Positions 32,724-44,873 of a DNA stretch of 64,000 bases are shown piece by piece; position 1 is the stretch's first letter, and the number at the start of each line of letters is the position of its first letter. The stretch comes from Bombardia bombarda (taxonomy: Eukaryota; Ascomycota; Sordariomycetes; Sordariales; Lasiosphaeriaceae). The position numbers and the translations under genes were made by a program. The stretch covers positions 744,001 through 808,000 of the forward strand of contig JAULSR010000008.1 of the NCBI GenBank assembly GCA_030512295.1, written 5' to 3'. The notes beneath the pieces are model-generated. The model saw only the letters and a program-made list of their open reading frames with translations. It did no database searches and had not been told where the DNA came from.

Positions 32724-35260
32724 TCATAACTGCTCCAACGTATCCCCCATCCCCAACCAGAACCAACACCTCTGCCTCTCATCCGCCGGCGTATTCTCCA
32801 TCCGTATATTCCCCGTCTCCACCACCAGCCGGCTCATGCTATTGCTACCAGTCGTGGTATTGGCCCCCATGCCCTCCATGCCCTCTGCTCCCTCTTCTGC
32901 ACCTCCTTGACCGCCACCCCACGGCCCCCAAACAGGACTCCCGGCCTGGCGATAGCGATTCGGGTTGAGCGCCCGCACAAAACTTATCCAATACGCCATA
33001 AAAACAGGAACAATAGGCGCGTTGTACGTCTTGTAGCTCTCAGCGGCGCCGGCACCAATATTATCAGGCCCAAAGATGGCAGCCGCGTCAAACAAGTGCG
33101 GCACGCCCAGGCCGGCGGCCGTGTTCTGAGCGTCCTGGACGTCGAAGCGGTAAGAAAATAGGGGCGCACGGGTTCTGCTACTGCTGTAGGTTCTGTTGTT
33201 ACTGCTGCTGCTGTTGAAGGCAAATCGCAGCAGCTTGTTGAGAACATTCATATTGGGGCAGATGAAGGTGGCCTCGCCGTAGGCCTGGCTGGCGGTGGGA
33301 AACCACGCCGCGTGGTTGGGCAGCGCGGGCAGCACCGTTTTGTTGTACTGCGCCAGGATAGCTTCCGCATCGTTGGCGCTGAGTTTAGGGTAGTTATTCA
33401 TAAAGAAGTTGGTCACGTCTGCTCTGCTCGCGGCGTTGGCGGCAAAGACTGAGCCCTCTGAGTTTGATGGCGATGATGTCAGCTGGAAGTAAGTAAGCGG
33501 CGAAGAATAGGGGGCAGATAAACAAACTCCTATTCAGGTGCTTACCATTAGCAGCCGTGCCAGCCAAAAACGGCACCCTGATGAAACTCCCCTGGCTGAA
33601 CAATCTGTATGGAAGGTCCCGTAGAAAGTCACCATCGACACAGGGCGTCCAGTAGAAAAGAGGCAGTGGGGGCTCCGGACGGCCGGGAAACCTCTGCGCG
33701 TGATTTGCGACTTGTAGGGCGGCCGTATCCTTACTGCGCAGACATGACATTTGCTGGTCTGAACCAACGCTGTCACAACCAAGCTGTTCCGATACTCTTT
33801 CGAACTGGTATTCCAGCTCCGAAACGAACGGCTGGCCCGGAAAGAAGACGGATTCGGCCATGGCGCCTGCAAACAGCTTGTCGTCCCTCCCGCCGTATGC
33901 CACCATGTGCATGGCAACCGAGCCAGCCCCTGCCGACGCGCCGTGGATGACTACGTGGTTCGGATCGCCCCCGAACTTGTAGCAGCTGAATGTTAACACA
34001 CTGGGTCACGTTAAAAGGTATCTTTGTTTTCGTACCGAAGCAATATGGGTTTTCACCCAGGTCAGCAACATGCGTTGGTCCAGCAAGCCGACGTTCAATT
34101 CGCCATCCTCCCTCACTCGATCGCTGGCCAGGAATCCCCACATGCCAACACGGTAGTTGAAGTTTACCATGACGATGTTGTGGCCTGACTTCTCGACAAC
34201 CTCGGCGCCGTTCCAGTTGGCGTTGGTGAGAGATACATAACCTGGCGCACACATGGTCAGCATCCAGCTGAATAGCTATGTGACGACGAATCAGAAACTT
34301 ACCGCCGCCTTGAATAAATACCCACACAGGCAGCTTCGACTGCGAAGTGACACCTGATGGAGCCCAGACATTGACAAACAGACAGTCCTCGTCCTCCCCA
34401 TTAAATGGAAGTTGTATGCCGATGCCGAGACATATTGGTCCGAACTATTTAAGAACAAGGCTTCATCGTCAGTGTATCTATCCTTCAGCGCGAAGATGAA
34501 CATCCTCCCGTGGGTGCAAGGGCACATACAGACGTTGCCTGCTCTACAGCATTTGTCCGTGGTGGCTCAACTGGAGCCCGCCATCTAAGATTCCCAACCG
34601 GCGGAGCAGCATAGCGCATGCCCAGGAAGGCGCTCACCCCGTTGGACAGTCCCAGTCCTTCATATATAGTGTAGTTGAGGCAGACGATGGGCTGTTTATG
34701 TATAGTAATAGAAGCTGCCGTTAGCGTGATGAAGAACTCGGAGTAAAAGACGACGGAAAACATGCGAAGAACGCGGCGATAGTCTGATTTGAGCTTCCGC
34801 ATGATGTCCCCCAGATGATGACAACAATAGGGGTAGAGACGGCTTAGTCTATCAGTCTCCGCACAAACCACCAGCTCAGAACAGACAGGTGAAAGCGGAG
34901 GAAAAGATTAAAGTCTCAACGGTCCGGTAGGCAGAACAAAAGACTGGAGAGACTGGATGACAACTTAGATACCTTGGGTACGTCATTGCTTCCATCTTCT
35001 CGGCGAGCGAGTACAAGGAACCAGACCAGCAAAAGGACGATGAGAATAACAACAGATACGAAGGCGGCTAGGATGAACACATGACGCTTCCGCAGCCACG
35101 ACCACTTTTTCCCCTCGGGGCTGACGCTGTCCGACGTGGTGGTCTCTTCTGGAGCTCGGTTCTCATCGGGGGTGCTGGTGCTGGTGCTGGTGCTGGTGCT
35201 GATGCTGGTGTCTCTGACGCCTTCGCCGCCGCCGCTTTTCGCTGCTGCCATCGAGGCCAT
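32724..35260 (-). CDS. Type B carboxylesterase/lipase with an N-terminal membrane anchor
   Basis: Six exons: 35260-34973, 34691-34530, 34444-34303, 34241-34036, 33975-33546 and 33457-32724. All junctions keep phase, giving 653 residues. A Ser/Thr-rich cytosolic head is followed by W-L-R-K-R and a single hydrophobic helix (FILAAFVSVVILIVLLLVWFL), a type II anchor, then the alpha/beta-hydrolase domain. Seen: FLGMRYAAPPVGNLRW near the start, EDCLFVNVW, the oxyanion loop Q-G-G-G, the nucleophile G-A-S-A-G, the acid in N-E-G-S (formed across the intron at 33458-33545) and the His in G-V-P-H. The catalytic triad therefore looks complete. The substrate is unknown. Most fungal family members are secreted with a signal peptide, so the anchor is less usual. 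The first donor is ambiguous (34972 or a GT just upstream, both phase 0). An ATG three codons downstream is also possible. Confidence 0.88.
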
Positions 35261-36219
35261 TCAGAAGACACAATGGCCCCGGGGTGTTTGTTTGTGTACA
35301 GTAGACGGACCATATGACCTGTGGTGTAAGTACCTCGGAGGGAACGTGAAGTACGTGTGAGGCGGTAGGTAGAAAGTATCGTCAATCCCCCACGAATGTA
35401 ACTGGGATAAGAAAATTCCGAATACATTGCCTACTGTGATATACAACATGAGCATGTGTTATATAAAGAGATAAAACTTCATGGGACGGATAGGTATATG
35501 GGAAACCTGTTGCTTGACATTCATTACATACCTACATACCACTCCGCTGTAGGGCGGCAGGGCCTTCCTTCAGAGAAAGACACCTGCTAATGTTCAGTTC
35601 TGCAGTCGGACTCTCGAAATAAGCAGTGTAAGCTGGCGTGCAACCATGTGTGACACCTTTTCTGAAACCTAAAAAAACGCGCAGAAGCTGAAATGAGGGG
35701 ATTGACGAGGTAGCACAATAGATCAAGGAGAAAGAACCACGGGTTCCCATAGTGTTTATTTTCTCCTGCCTGAGTAGCTAGGTACCTAGGCCTGGCAGGC
35801 CAGTTTTTGAGGGATCGGCGTCTTTAAAGAGTGGAGTGGACCTTCCATTGTCAACTTATTCCCGCCATCGGCAGGTAGTGTAAACCGATTGAATAGAGGA
35901 AGGAAGGAAGGAAGGATCATCGCATGATTCGCATCCCGACGTGGGGCTGTTGTTGGCTCTTTCCATGCAGTGTCCCTTCCGCTGCAGCCCGCCCGCAGCA
36001 GACCGCCTGAACACACATCCAAGTCTAATAAAGCTGCAGAAGAGGATGGAAGTCGCCATCATCAAACATCACCTCTGCCATTGCCTCCGAGTCATTCATT
36101 CCACAGGTTATGGGCATGTATGTAACTTATTTGCCTTTCTCTCAGTGTACACCATCCCAAAGGACGTATGCGATATCTCTTTTGTCAAAAATATATAAAA
36201 TGGGGTATCGAACATGTTT

Positions 36220-36275
36220 GAAGAAGGAGAAAGAAGGAGAAGAAGAAAGAAAAAGAAGAAGAAAGAAAAAGAAGA
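36220..36275 (+). repeat. Polypurine (GAA/GGA-rich) tract
   Basis: Fifty-six bases with only A and G on the + strand; it can form triplex or be mutation-prone. Confidence 0.85.
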
Positions 36276-36736
36276 TAGAAATCTAAAAGAGAATAAAAAA
36301 GGGGAGAAACAAAAGCCCGCCCTGTCTATCACTGACAGAACCGAACGTGATATCCCTCCGCCGTCCACCATATCAACTAAAACCCAACAGTATATGAATA
36401 AAGCTGCTCAACACCCACCCGTCCTTCATCAACCCCATCCTTCTCCTCCTCCCCTCTCCCCTTGCCCTCACTGCCCATCCCCTTTTGTCTCCTCTCCGTT
36501 GTCCATCAACCGACACTCCCGCTCCCGCCCCAATCAAGCCTCCCCCCCTTGATTATTATTCTTAAGAATTAAAGCACCCCACGCCATCGCCGTCATGGCC
36601 ATGACAGTGACGGTGGTAGTTTCGACGTTCATCCAGCTAGCCCAACAGCCAGTTAATCATATGTATAGGATGTAAACCCAACAAGGATAATCAGTACGAA
36701 AAGCAAAAAGAAAAAAGAAAAAAGAAAACTCGCTCG

Positions 36737-36776
36737 CCCGCCTGCCCGCCTGCCCGCCTGCCCGCTTGCCCGCCTG
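36737..36776 (+). repeat. Five 8-bp CCCGCCTG tandem repeats
   Basis: Units at 36737, 36745, 36753, 36761 (one C to T change) and 36769. Confidence 0.9.
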
Positions 36777-36937
36777 CTCCACACAGCCGCACAATGACAC
36801 AACAACACCACACCAAAATATGTGCTTGCCAACCCAACTCCTCCAACGGATAAACAAAGGAAACGCCGCGCAGTCGTAGCCGTAGCCATAGCCGAGCCAT
36901 CCCCCCCTTTTTCACCGCCGGCCCCCCTCATGGATGA

Positions 36938-39900
36938 CTATAACGGCTCCGTCCCCTCCAATATCCTCCTCGCGGCATCGATTCTCCTCCTATACATCCT
37001 GCTTTCCGCGCTCGCCCGCCCGCTCTCCGACAGCCCCAACACACACCTGCCCAGCCCAGCCACGAGCCTTTCAACGAGAAACTTGTCGTCGAGCACGAGC
37101 GTCTGGAGAGCCGGCGGCGGCACACTGGTGGGAGAAGTATCTTCTGAGAACCTACCACTGCTACCAGCCCCCCTATCATCACTGCTATCATCCTCATAGT
37201 TGTCGTTGTCGTTTCGATTATGATTATGATTATTCAAACTGCTGCTGCCCCGCATCTTCGGCTGCTCGCACATGCTCGCCGTATCTTCCATCGGCGTATC
37301 AGACATATTCTTCAGCTCCTGGTCGGGCGACGCTGACGTGGGCGTGAGGATGCCCGTGCTCGTCCTCCTTCCAGTACCACCAGCACCAGCAGCAGCAGTG
37401 CCGGCGATAACACCTCTAATGTTGACGAGCGGAAAGCTGCGGGTCGTACCTGTCGAGACAAACGACGAGACCGACGGCCGGTGCATTGACGCCGGGGCCG
37501 AGCTTGACATTGGCGGCCGACTGGATGACGAGACACCGCGATGGTGCCGGTGGTGCTGTTGTTGCTGGTTGGCCGCATCTGAACCCTCCTCCGGGATAGA
37601 GGAGGGTGACCCATCGCTGTCGCGCATCGTGCTTGTGCTCTTGGAGGACGACATTGTCGGATGGTCCGCCGTCCTGACACCGCCGCCCATCCCTGAACCA
37701 TGCGATGACGACATTTTGATTTTCCCAGCGCTCTCGGACCGCCGCGTATTCGAGATGGAATGAATCTGACTCGGGTAGGTCCCAAACAGGCCCTCAGAAA
37801 GGATATCGGAGTCGCGGCTGCGCTCCTCCGACCTCCTCGGCCGTCCTTCTTCGGCCGTTGCAAATGTTTCCACGGTGGATACGGAAGCTGAACTATTCCG
37901 CCTGGTTACAGATCCAGGTCTGATGTTGCTGCTGCCCTCGGCCTCGCTGCCATTTGCTGCTCTGCGCCCTTGTTTCGTGACGATGGGGCCGCGGGTCGTC
38001 TCCATCGACTCCTCCGAGGTATGGCTAGCGTTGCTCCCTCGCCTCCCCATACGCTGCTGGCTCATGGTACCCATTGCACTGTGGAGGAAAAAGTGTTCAT
38101 AATCGAAAGCATCCTCGCGGTCTTCATGCGAGATGGGGTGCTGAACCGTGTCGTGGTATAGGGATTCTCCACTTTCACTATCATAGTCGATATCCGTAAC
38201 GGCATCGCCAATGATCGACTGCAAGTCCTCCTCCTCGCCGTCCTCAGTGAGCATGTCGGAAATGCCATCATCCTCATCATCCTCAATTTCCGCCTTGCCA
38301 ACGTCTGGTTGCGTCAGTATTGGTAATGGTATTGATTGCCGCTTGAGGTGTTCAGAGGCTTGTCTGAGCTTTGTTGTGTTTACTGCTTCATCAGCAGCAC
38401 TCTCATTGCCATTATGCGGGTTCTTCCTCCGATCACCATCAACACTCGACTCATCGCCGTCCCACGGACTTTTGCCCGCCGATGCTTCCTTTTTGCCAGC
38501 CCCCATATCCGAAGACGAGGACCTGTTTGAGGGGGCGTCCACACACCACTGGTCTATCTGCGAATTGGTGAAGGGGCTGGGCGTCCGGAGGCTCTGCAGA
38601 CTTTGTCTTTTTATGCTGTCGTTTCGGGCCTGCTCCCGCAAGTTGGAAATCTTGCCCTTCAAATCCTTCATCTGACCCTTGATGTCTCGCATCTGCGCTA
38701 CAGAAGCTGACTTTTGAACACCCTTGCCGCTACAGCTACTAGTATCGCTGAGTGCTGCCCCGAACGTCGGGCTGAGGAAGCTGTCACGTTTTGCGCCTTG
38801 GCTGGAGCCGTCTGGCAGCTCGTCAGCCCGAACGGTGGCCTTGTCATCGGATTCACGCACTGTGCCGATCTTGTATGTCGGGCGACTGGGTTCCTCGTCC
38901 AGCCCCCACGGATGTGATCGGCACTTTTCGACAGAGTAAGGGGCTGCCTATACCCCCCGCCGCCCCCATCGCACTTTGCGATCTCTGCGCAGAAGACACA
39001 CGGTATGGCAGACCGTTCCGCATTGCGATATCGCTCGAGATTCGGCTATGACCCGGAGAGTGGCCGCCCGTCGGGGAAGACTGTCCATGTTCCCGTCCAT
39101 GGGAAGTCGTGGCACGCTGGAATGGCGGCGAGGGGGTTGACGCATCCGACCCGTACGTAGGGGCCGTGACATGTAGCGAACTTCGCGCGCGCGTAAGGTT
39201 ACCTTCCATGGTCTGTCGATCCCCAGTCAGCCGAAACTCAATATAACACATTAAACATCAGACGAAAAAGAGCTAGGTGAAGCATCCGTACCGTTAATCT
39301 TTTCTTGGCGTTGGCTAAAATCTCATCGGCCTTTCGACTCAGCGACGTGGTAGAGTAGGTAGACAGCCTGTCGAGATTGAGGTTCTCGATGCGGGGGGCC
39401 GCCAACAAGCGAGAATCAGTTCTAGGGGCTGGTGCCGTTCCTTCTACATATGATGATGCCATGCTCTCCTCGTCGTCGCCCTGAAAAACGCTGTCGCCCA
39501 CGCTCACGGTGTCGTCGAAGTCGATAAAGAGTCGGGCTCGGTCCTCAGTTGTTGTGATAGTGCTGGTGCTGTCGGTACTCGACCGTCGCTCTCGCTGGCT
39601 AATCAAGCTCTGCCTCGACCTTTGAATAATCAGGGCCGCGGCCCCCATGGTTGGAGACGACCGCAGAGCGGCATCGATGGCGTTGGCGCGAGACGTCGGG
39701 GACTCGAGCATCCGCGCGTATCCTCGAATCCTCGACGGTGAGGGTTTCCCAGGTGTGCTCTCCGCCTCAGTAACCTCCCCAATGTCAGACAACATAGTGC
39801 CATTTCCGTATATTATGGGCGTCGTTGGCGTAATGGGACCGGTCGGCCCATAGGGGTGGTCATTCTCGTTGTTCCCATTGTTTCCATGACCTCGGTTCCC

Positions 39901-40160
39901 GTTCCCCGGGTTATTCGCCGCGGCGACCATCATGTTGTATTGTCCATAGCCACTGGGTCCGGAAGCGTCGTGACCGTTTTTCCACATCGTGACGGGCGAG
40001 TGGTCGCGACCATCCAAGTACAGTTCGGGGGAGTCGCTGCGCTCATAGTCGGGCAGTATCATGTCAGGATTAGTGAGAGTGGGCGAAGCGGGGGGGACAG
40101 GTGCGGTTGCTGCTGGTTCCCATGATGGCGGTGGGCGTTTGCTGCTTCCATGGCTGCCAT
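36938..40160 (-). CDS. Large, mostly disordered conserved fungal protein, function unknown; three apparent 1-bp losses
   Basis: Read from the ATG at 40160 (MAAMEAANAHRHH), with an intron at 39213-39291 joining AKKRLT to TMEGNLTRARSSL. The frame breaks at three G/C runs: 40090-40096, 38953-38958 and 38903-38907. One base at each gives 1048 residues ending at 36938 in RRRIDAARRILEG. The protein is Ser/Asn/Gly-rich. Recognisable blocks are DYERSDSPELY near the N terminus, a region with LFIDFDDTVSVGDSVF, the EILANAKKRLT/TMEGNL block, RSQSAMGAAGGYRQP, and a short coiled coil (MRDIKGQMKDLKGKISNLRE). No membrane segment or catalytic motif is visible. I do not know its function; a scaffold or cell-polarity role would be speculation. 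Reading the fragments as separate genes is the wrong but tempting alternative. Confidence 0.8.
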
Positions 40161-43100
40161 GGCGGGCCTGTCTGCTAGCAAGCCCGTAGTTAGAGTTTGG
40201 CTTCTAGGCGCAAAAGCAGGCTCGCAGGGAAAGTCGGGCCACTGCCCGCCCGATAGGCCCCTTCTCTCGGTATTCCCCTGATTGGTAAGAGGCGCTGCTG
40301 AAGGTTTAGAATGTGCGTGTGTCTTGTTTGTGTGCGGTAATTCCTCCCCCTCCCCCAGAAAAAAATTGAAGCTCTGTCTAGTCGTTAATACGGACGGCGT
40401 CTGTCGTGCGACCAGGGCTCGGACGAGATGAGCACCACAGCAAGCGAGAATGCGACGACGAGACCTGGGCAGGTCTGCTCTTGCTGCTGCTGCTTAATCA
40501 AGGAGGTGCTACACGAGTCGGGGCTGCACGGGTAGGTAGGTGGTGGCGGGCTGACAGCAGACGGCTCAAAGACGACAATAGCGCATCTTAAGGTTTCACC
40601 ATGGCAAGACGCTTGAACATTATGGCAGAAGGCGCGGGTCGACGCGATGGTAGATAGCTCCTTCCTCCAAGACTGGGCTATGAACGGGATGCCCTGCGCA
40701 AGCCTGCCCAGTCGAGGCAGCGACTACCTTGGTCGGGAAAATACTGTGGAGGCCAATTATTGGGGTCTGTTATGGTCTGCCAACAACTGGCAGCGAACAT
40801 TGGAACTTGGCAATCCTTCGGGTGCCTGACAGGGGTTCTGGTTATTTTTTTTTTTAGCGGTTGAAGCCACCTTCCGCCACACCCACCACATTCACCACCA
40901 ATGCAGTCATACAGGGGTAACCCGACACGAACACAACAAGACGGGACTCATCAAATTGCAACATTAGTTAGTTATCGCGTCACCATGACAGAGTCGGGAG
41001 AGAAGCTGTGAAAATCAAGAAGAGAGAAGCACCAATGACGAAAGCTACTAGGTGGATTTTTCTTATACGCCAAAACCTTGAGACAAGACAAAGGAGCGGC
41101 AAGAACGAGACATGTCTCGTTGATAATGTACAAGTAGGGAGGTGGTGAGGGTTGGGGGAGGTGGGGGACAGGGGTCTGTGGGTTGTCAACTGCCTGATCG
41201 GGCGTCGAGCTTTCTGGCGCTCACTCCGAGTCCTCAGTTTTGTTGCAGGCAGATCTGCTTCAACGGCGCCAACATATTTTTCATCTGTCCCCCGTTTGTC
41301 GTTGCAAGATGTTATGCTCATTTTATACATTTATCACACAACAATGGTTGCAATTATGTGAAAGCTGATGAATGCTGGCCCGCTGCCATTAGCGGTCATT
41401 GGCCATTCTGGCGGTTCCGAGGCCAGAGATAAGGTGGAACCTTCTAAAGAGCGCCGCCTCCCACTCGCTTCGGCACGGTCCCGCTCCTCTGGTCCCTGTC
41501 CGAGCAGCTAAACTTCTAGAACTGGTTAATCAGTACACAGTATGCATATCATTCAAAAGGAACTTGGTCCATGTTTAAATGCTTGCGTCGAATAGATCTC
41601 GATCCTTAAATACTGATAATACGAAAAAAAAGAAAGATAAACTCGGCCGCTCCGTACAATCCACAGTCCAATTACGGCATACGGCATACCTTACTTGGTA
41701 GAGTTGGGAGATAAACTGGAAGAAAGGAAAGAGGAACCCGAAATCAAGGAAAGTTCCGTCGAAGCTTGACCCCTCCCAATACTCCATTGACCAGCATTAG
41801 TCGCGAATGAATCGTGGGTCGAAGAGCTCGGTCTAGGCACGTATTTTGCATCTGAACTCATTCCGCGCAATCTTGGATCAATTTATTGCAGTTGTTCCTT
41901 GTAGGAGGATGGATGCACGATGTAGATAATGAAATTAAATATGCCCACCTTTGCATGAGGAGGGGTCGCCGTTTCCCACCACACCGATAGATACTGTGCA
42001 TACGTACTGTGTGCTGTGTCCCCAAACGCCCGGGCCTTTGTCAGACATGGGAAGGAGAGAAACATCCCGTCATCGGGGGCTATCACACAACTCGCTCCCG
42101 CAAAACCTCGGAAGTTTATCACGCAAAATGCGTGATTGATCGCCCTTTTCATGCTGCCTATGAGACTGGGATTGATTTTCATGCGTGTCTCGTTCAGTCA
42201 CAAAAGACATTGCTCCGTTATGAGATTCTATAGGATGGATACCAAATTCCATGTTATTTCATGTTTACTGACATATACCACCCATCAACCATGAAACAAC
42301 CACCAAGCACGAAGGACAATATCGACATAGTTTAACATCAGGCTGGCCTAAATTAACGACAAACACACACCATCCAACAAACACAATACATTTCAATTCC
42401 AACACCCATAAACCGACTTCAAACCAAGGCGTTTATGGGCACATCACGCAGGTGCGGCGGTTGCTGTGTGTCAGACAGTCCGGAATCGGAGGACAAGCAA
42501 TACCCTTTTGGCTGCTTTGCATATCAGACGAACGCTCAACAGGGGCGCCTGTCTTTTGAGTTCAAAGGGACCGAGGGGTTTGTTCACATCAGACGGACAT
42601 TGCTGAACTGCCTTTGAGCTGCCCAAGCAAAGCTGAATAACCAACAAGCCAACAAACTTATGGGAATTTGAACAAATTATTCACATATTCACGGCAAACC
42701 AAAGTTTTAGAGAGCTCAAAAGTATCGATTAATAAAGTAAGTAGTAGTACTAAAGGGAAATCCCCTCTCGGCCACCTCACTGCCTATATACCCAAAGTCC
42801 TTTAATGATGCTCTCGTCCTCCTCCTTCATCCTGACCCATTATCAAATAGGCGCTGGTCAGCTTGCTACTGCCACTCCCGCGAGATCAACAGAATTTCAT
42901 CTCGCTACCGCCCAAATCTCCATGAGATCCAAGTCCCTGCCTCTCATTCCACGAACACGCGGCTTCGTCACTTCCTTCTTCTCATTCATCCCAGCCTGCC
43001 TGCCCGCCCAGATGCCCAAGCCAAAAAGACTCTCTATCGGCGTCTAATATAATTAGGAAAACAAAAGATGTTGAAGTTCTTTTCTTTTCCCCGTAACGCC

Positions 43101-43618
43101 GACGCTTGTGTGTGATTGTGTTCCTCATATGTCGTTCCCCATTGGGTATCGCAATAAACGTGTTGAATCCCGGCCTCTTTGGCTTATAGCACGTCTTTGT
43201 TGAAAGACACTCTTACCGCCGGTCCGCCGACACCATCCGCCCTGTATGTCGTGACCTTTTATGTTCGTAAAACTCCGAGAGGCGGCAATATTGGTTTGCG
43301 CACACCTGTGAAAAAGCAAAATGACACACAAAAAATAACCGAAGAAGAAAAACGCGTCGCCTAAATCCTCGCACCAGCCGAGCGACGTCGTGGGGGTTGT
43401 TACCGTACAGCCAACCATAAGACCGAGAAAACGCTATGGATATCTAACCGCCCACCCAGGTTTGTTGAGAACCGTACGCCTAAAATGCCTTGTCCATGAA
43501 ATGCGAGAAACAACATTGTCTAAGAAATGATAAAAATATTAATTAAAATCCGTCCCAAGACAAGCGAGGCGACATCGGCAGAGAGAAGTTGAATCTTCTG
43601 CGATATGTAAATCTTCGC
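40161..43618. other. Intergenic, 3.5 kb, no supported gene
   Basis: The left part is the upstream region of the disordered-protein gene; the right part is the 3' flank of the SAM synthetase gene. A G-rich stretch at 41141-41181 and many short simple-sequence tracts are present. Frames at 40980-41330, 42805-43047 and 43125-43418 have no domain and unlikely composition. Confidence 0.5.
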
Positions 43619-44873
43619 TTAGAACTTGAGGGTCTTGGGCTGCTCCCAGGTGAACGACTGGTTGGTACCGAAGTGACCGTTCTTGGCCGTCTGGAAGTAG
43701 ATGGGCTTGGTGAGGTCAAGCTCGCGGACAATGACACCGGGACGCAAGTCGAAGTTGTCACGGATGATCTTGACAAGCTCGTCAGAGGTCTTCTCCGAGG
43801 TGCCGTACGAGTCGACGTAGATGGAGAGGGGCTCAGCAACACCAATGGCGTACGAGAGCTGGACGAGAGCGCGACGGGCGAGGCCAGCGGCAACGAGGGA
43901 CTTGGCGATCCAGCGGCCGACGTAGGCAGCGGAGCGATCGACCTTGGAGAAATCCTTGCCGGAGAAAGCACCACCGCCGTGGGCACCCCAGCCACCGTAG
44001 GTGTCGACGATGATCTTGCGGCCAGTGAGACCGGCATCACCCTGGGGACCACCAATGATAAACAGGCCGGAGGGCTGGATGTGGTAGACGGTCTTCTCGT
44101 CGAGGTACTTGGCGGGGATGGTGGTCTTGACGATCTTCTCCAAGATCTCCTTGCGGAGCACCTCGGTGGTGATATCAGCGCTGTGCTGGGCGGAGACGAC
44201 GACGGTGTCAACACGGAGGGGAACGACGGCGCCGTTGTCGTGCTTGTACTCAATGGTAACCTGAGTCTTGGTGTCGGGGCGGAGCCAAGGGAGGGATCCG
44301 TCGCGGCGGGCGGCGGACATGGCAGCGTTCAGCTTGTGGGCGAAAAGGAGGGTGAGGGGGAACAGCTCGGGGGTCTCGTCGGTGGCATAGCCGAACATGA
44401 TGCCCTGGTCACCGGCTCCGAGGCTCTCGAGGCGGTCATCGAGGTGAAGGCCCTGGGCGATATCGGGAGACTGCTCCTCAATGGCAACGAGGAGGTTGAG
44501 GGTCTTGTAGTCGAATCCCTTGGAGGAGTCATCGTAGCCAATGTCCTTGATGGCGTTGCGGACAACCTTCTGGTAGTCGATCTTGGTCTTAGTGGTGATC
44601 TCACCGAAGACCATGACCATACCAGTCTTAGTGGCAGTCTCGCAGGCAACCTTGGACAGAGGGTCCTCGGCCAAGCAGGCGTCAAGGATGGCATCCGAGA
44701 CCTGATCAGCGATCTTGTCGGGGTGACCCTCGCCTACTGACTCGGACTGGCAAAAGCGGTCAGCATCAGATAGGGATATTCCCAGGGGCAGCAGGAAAAC
44801 TCACAGTGAAGAGGAAGGTGCCCTCATTGTAGTGCTTCCACCCGCTCACGCCGTTGGTGCCGTTGGTGGCCAT
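43619..44873 (-). CDS. S-adenosylmethionine synthetase (methionine adenosyltransferase)
   Basis: Two exons, 44873-44805 and 44746-43619, separated by a 58-bp intron, give 398 residues, the usual length. The enzyme makes S-adenosylmethionine from methionine and ATP (EC 2.5.1.6) in the cytosol. Signatures are G-E-G-H-P-D-K-I-A-D-Q at the start of exon two, the G-A-G-D-Q-G-I-M-F-G-Y hexapeptide region, K-T-Q-V-T-I-E-Y, and the P-loop-like G-G-G-A-F-S-G-K-D. The C terminus FTWEQPKTLKF is typical. The equivalent yeast genes are SAM1/SAM2. Codon use is strongly biased to C-ending codons, as expected of an abundant protein, and the antisense strand therefore shows a long false frame (43589-44740). 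Confidence 0.97.

Larger units (their letters stand above)
35261..36937. other. Intergenic, 1.7 kb, with simple repeats
   Basis: This is the promoter of the carboxylesterase (left end) and the 3' flank of the disordered-protein gene (right end). It holds an all-purine tract at 36220-36275 and an 8-bp tandem repeat at 36737-36776. TAGCTAGGTACCTAGG occurs near 35775. The small frames here follow the repeats and are not genes. Confidence 0.5.

Noticed and set aside
40161..43618. Several 60-116 codon frames
   Set aside because: Low complexity or frame-random composition; none joins to others through plausible introns.
43589..44740. Open frame of 383 codons antisense to SAM synthetase
   Set aside because: It mirrors the strongly biased codons of the real gene; the sense frame has all synthetase motifs, and the antisense product is Val/Gly/Asp-rich with no domain.
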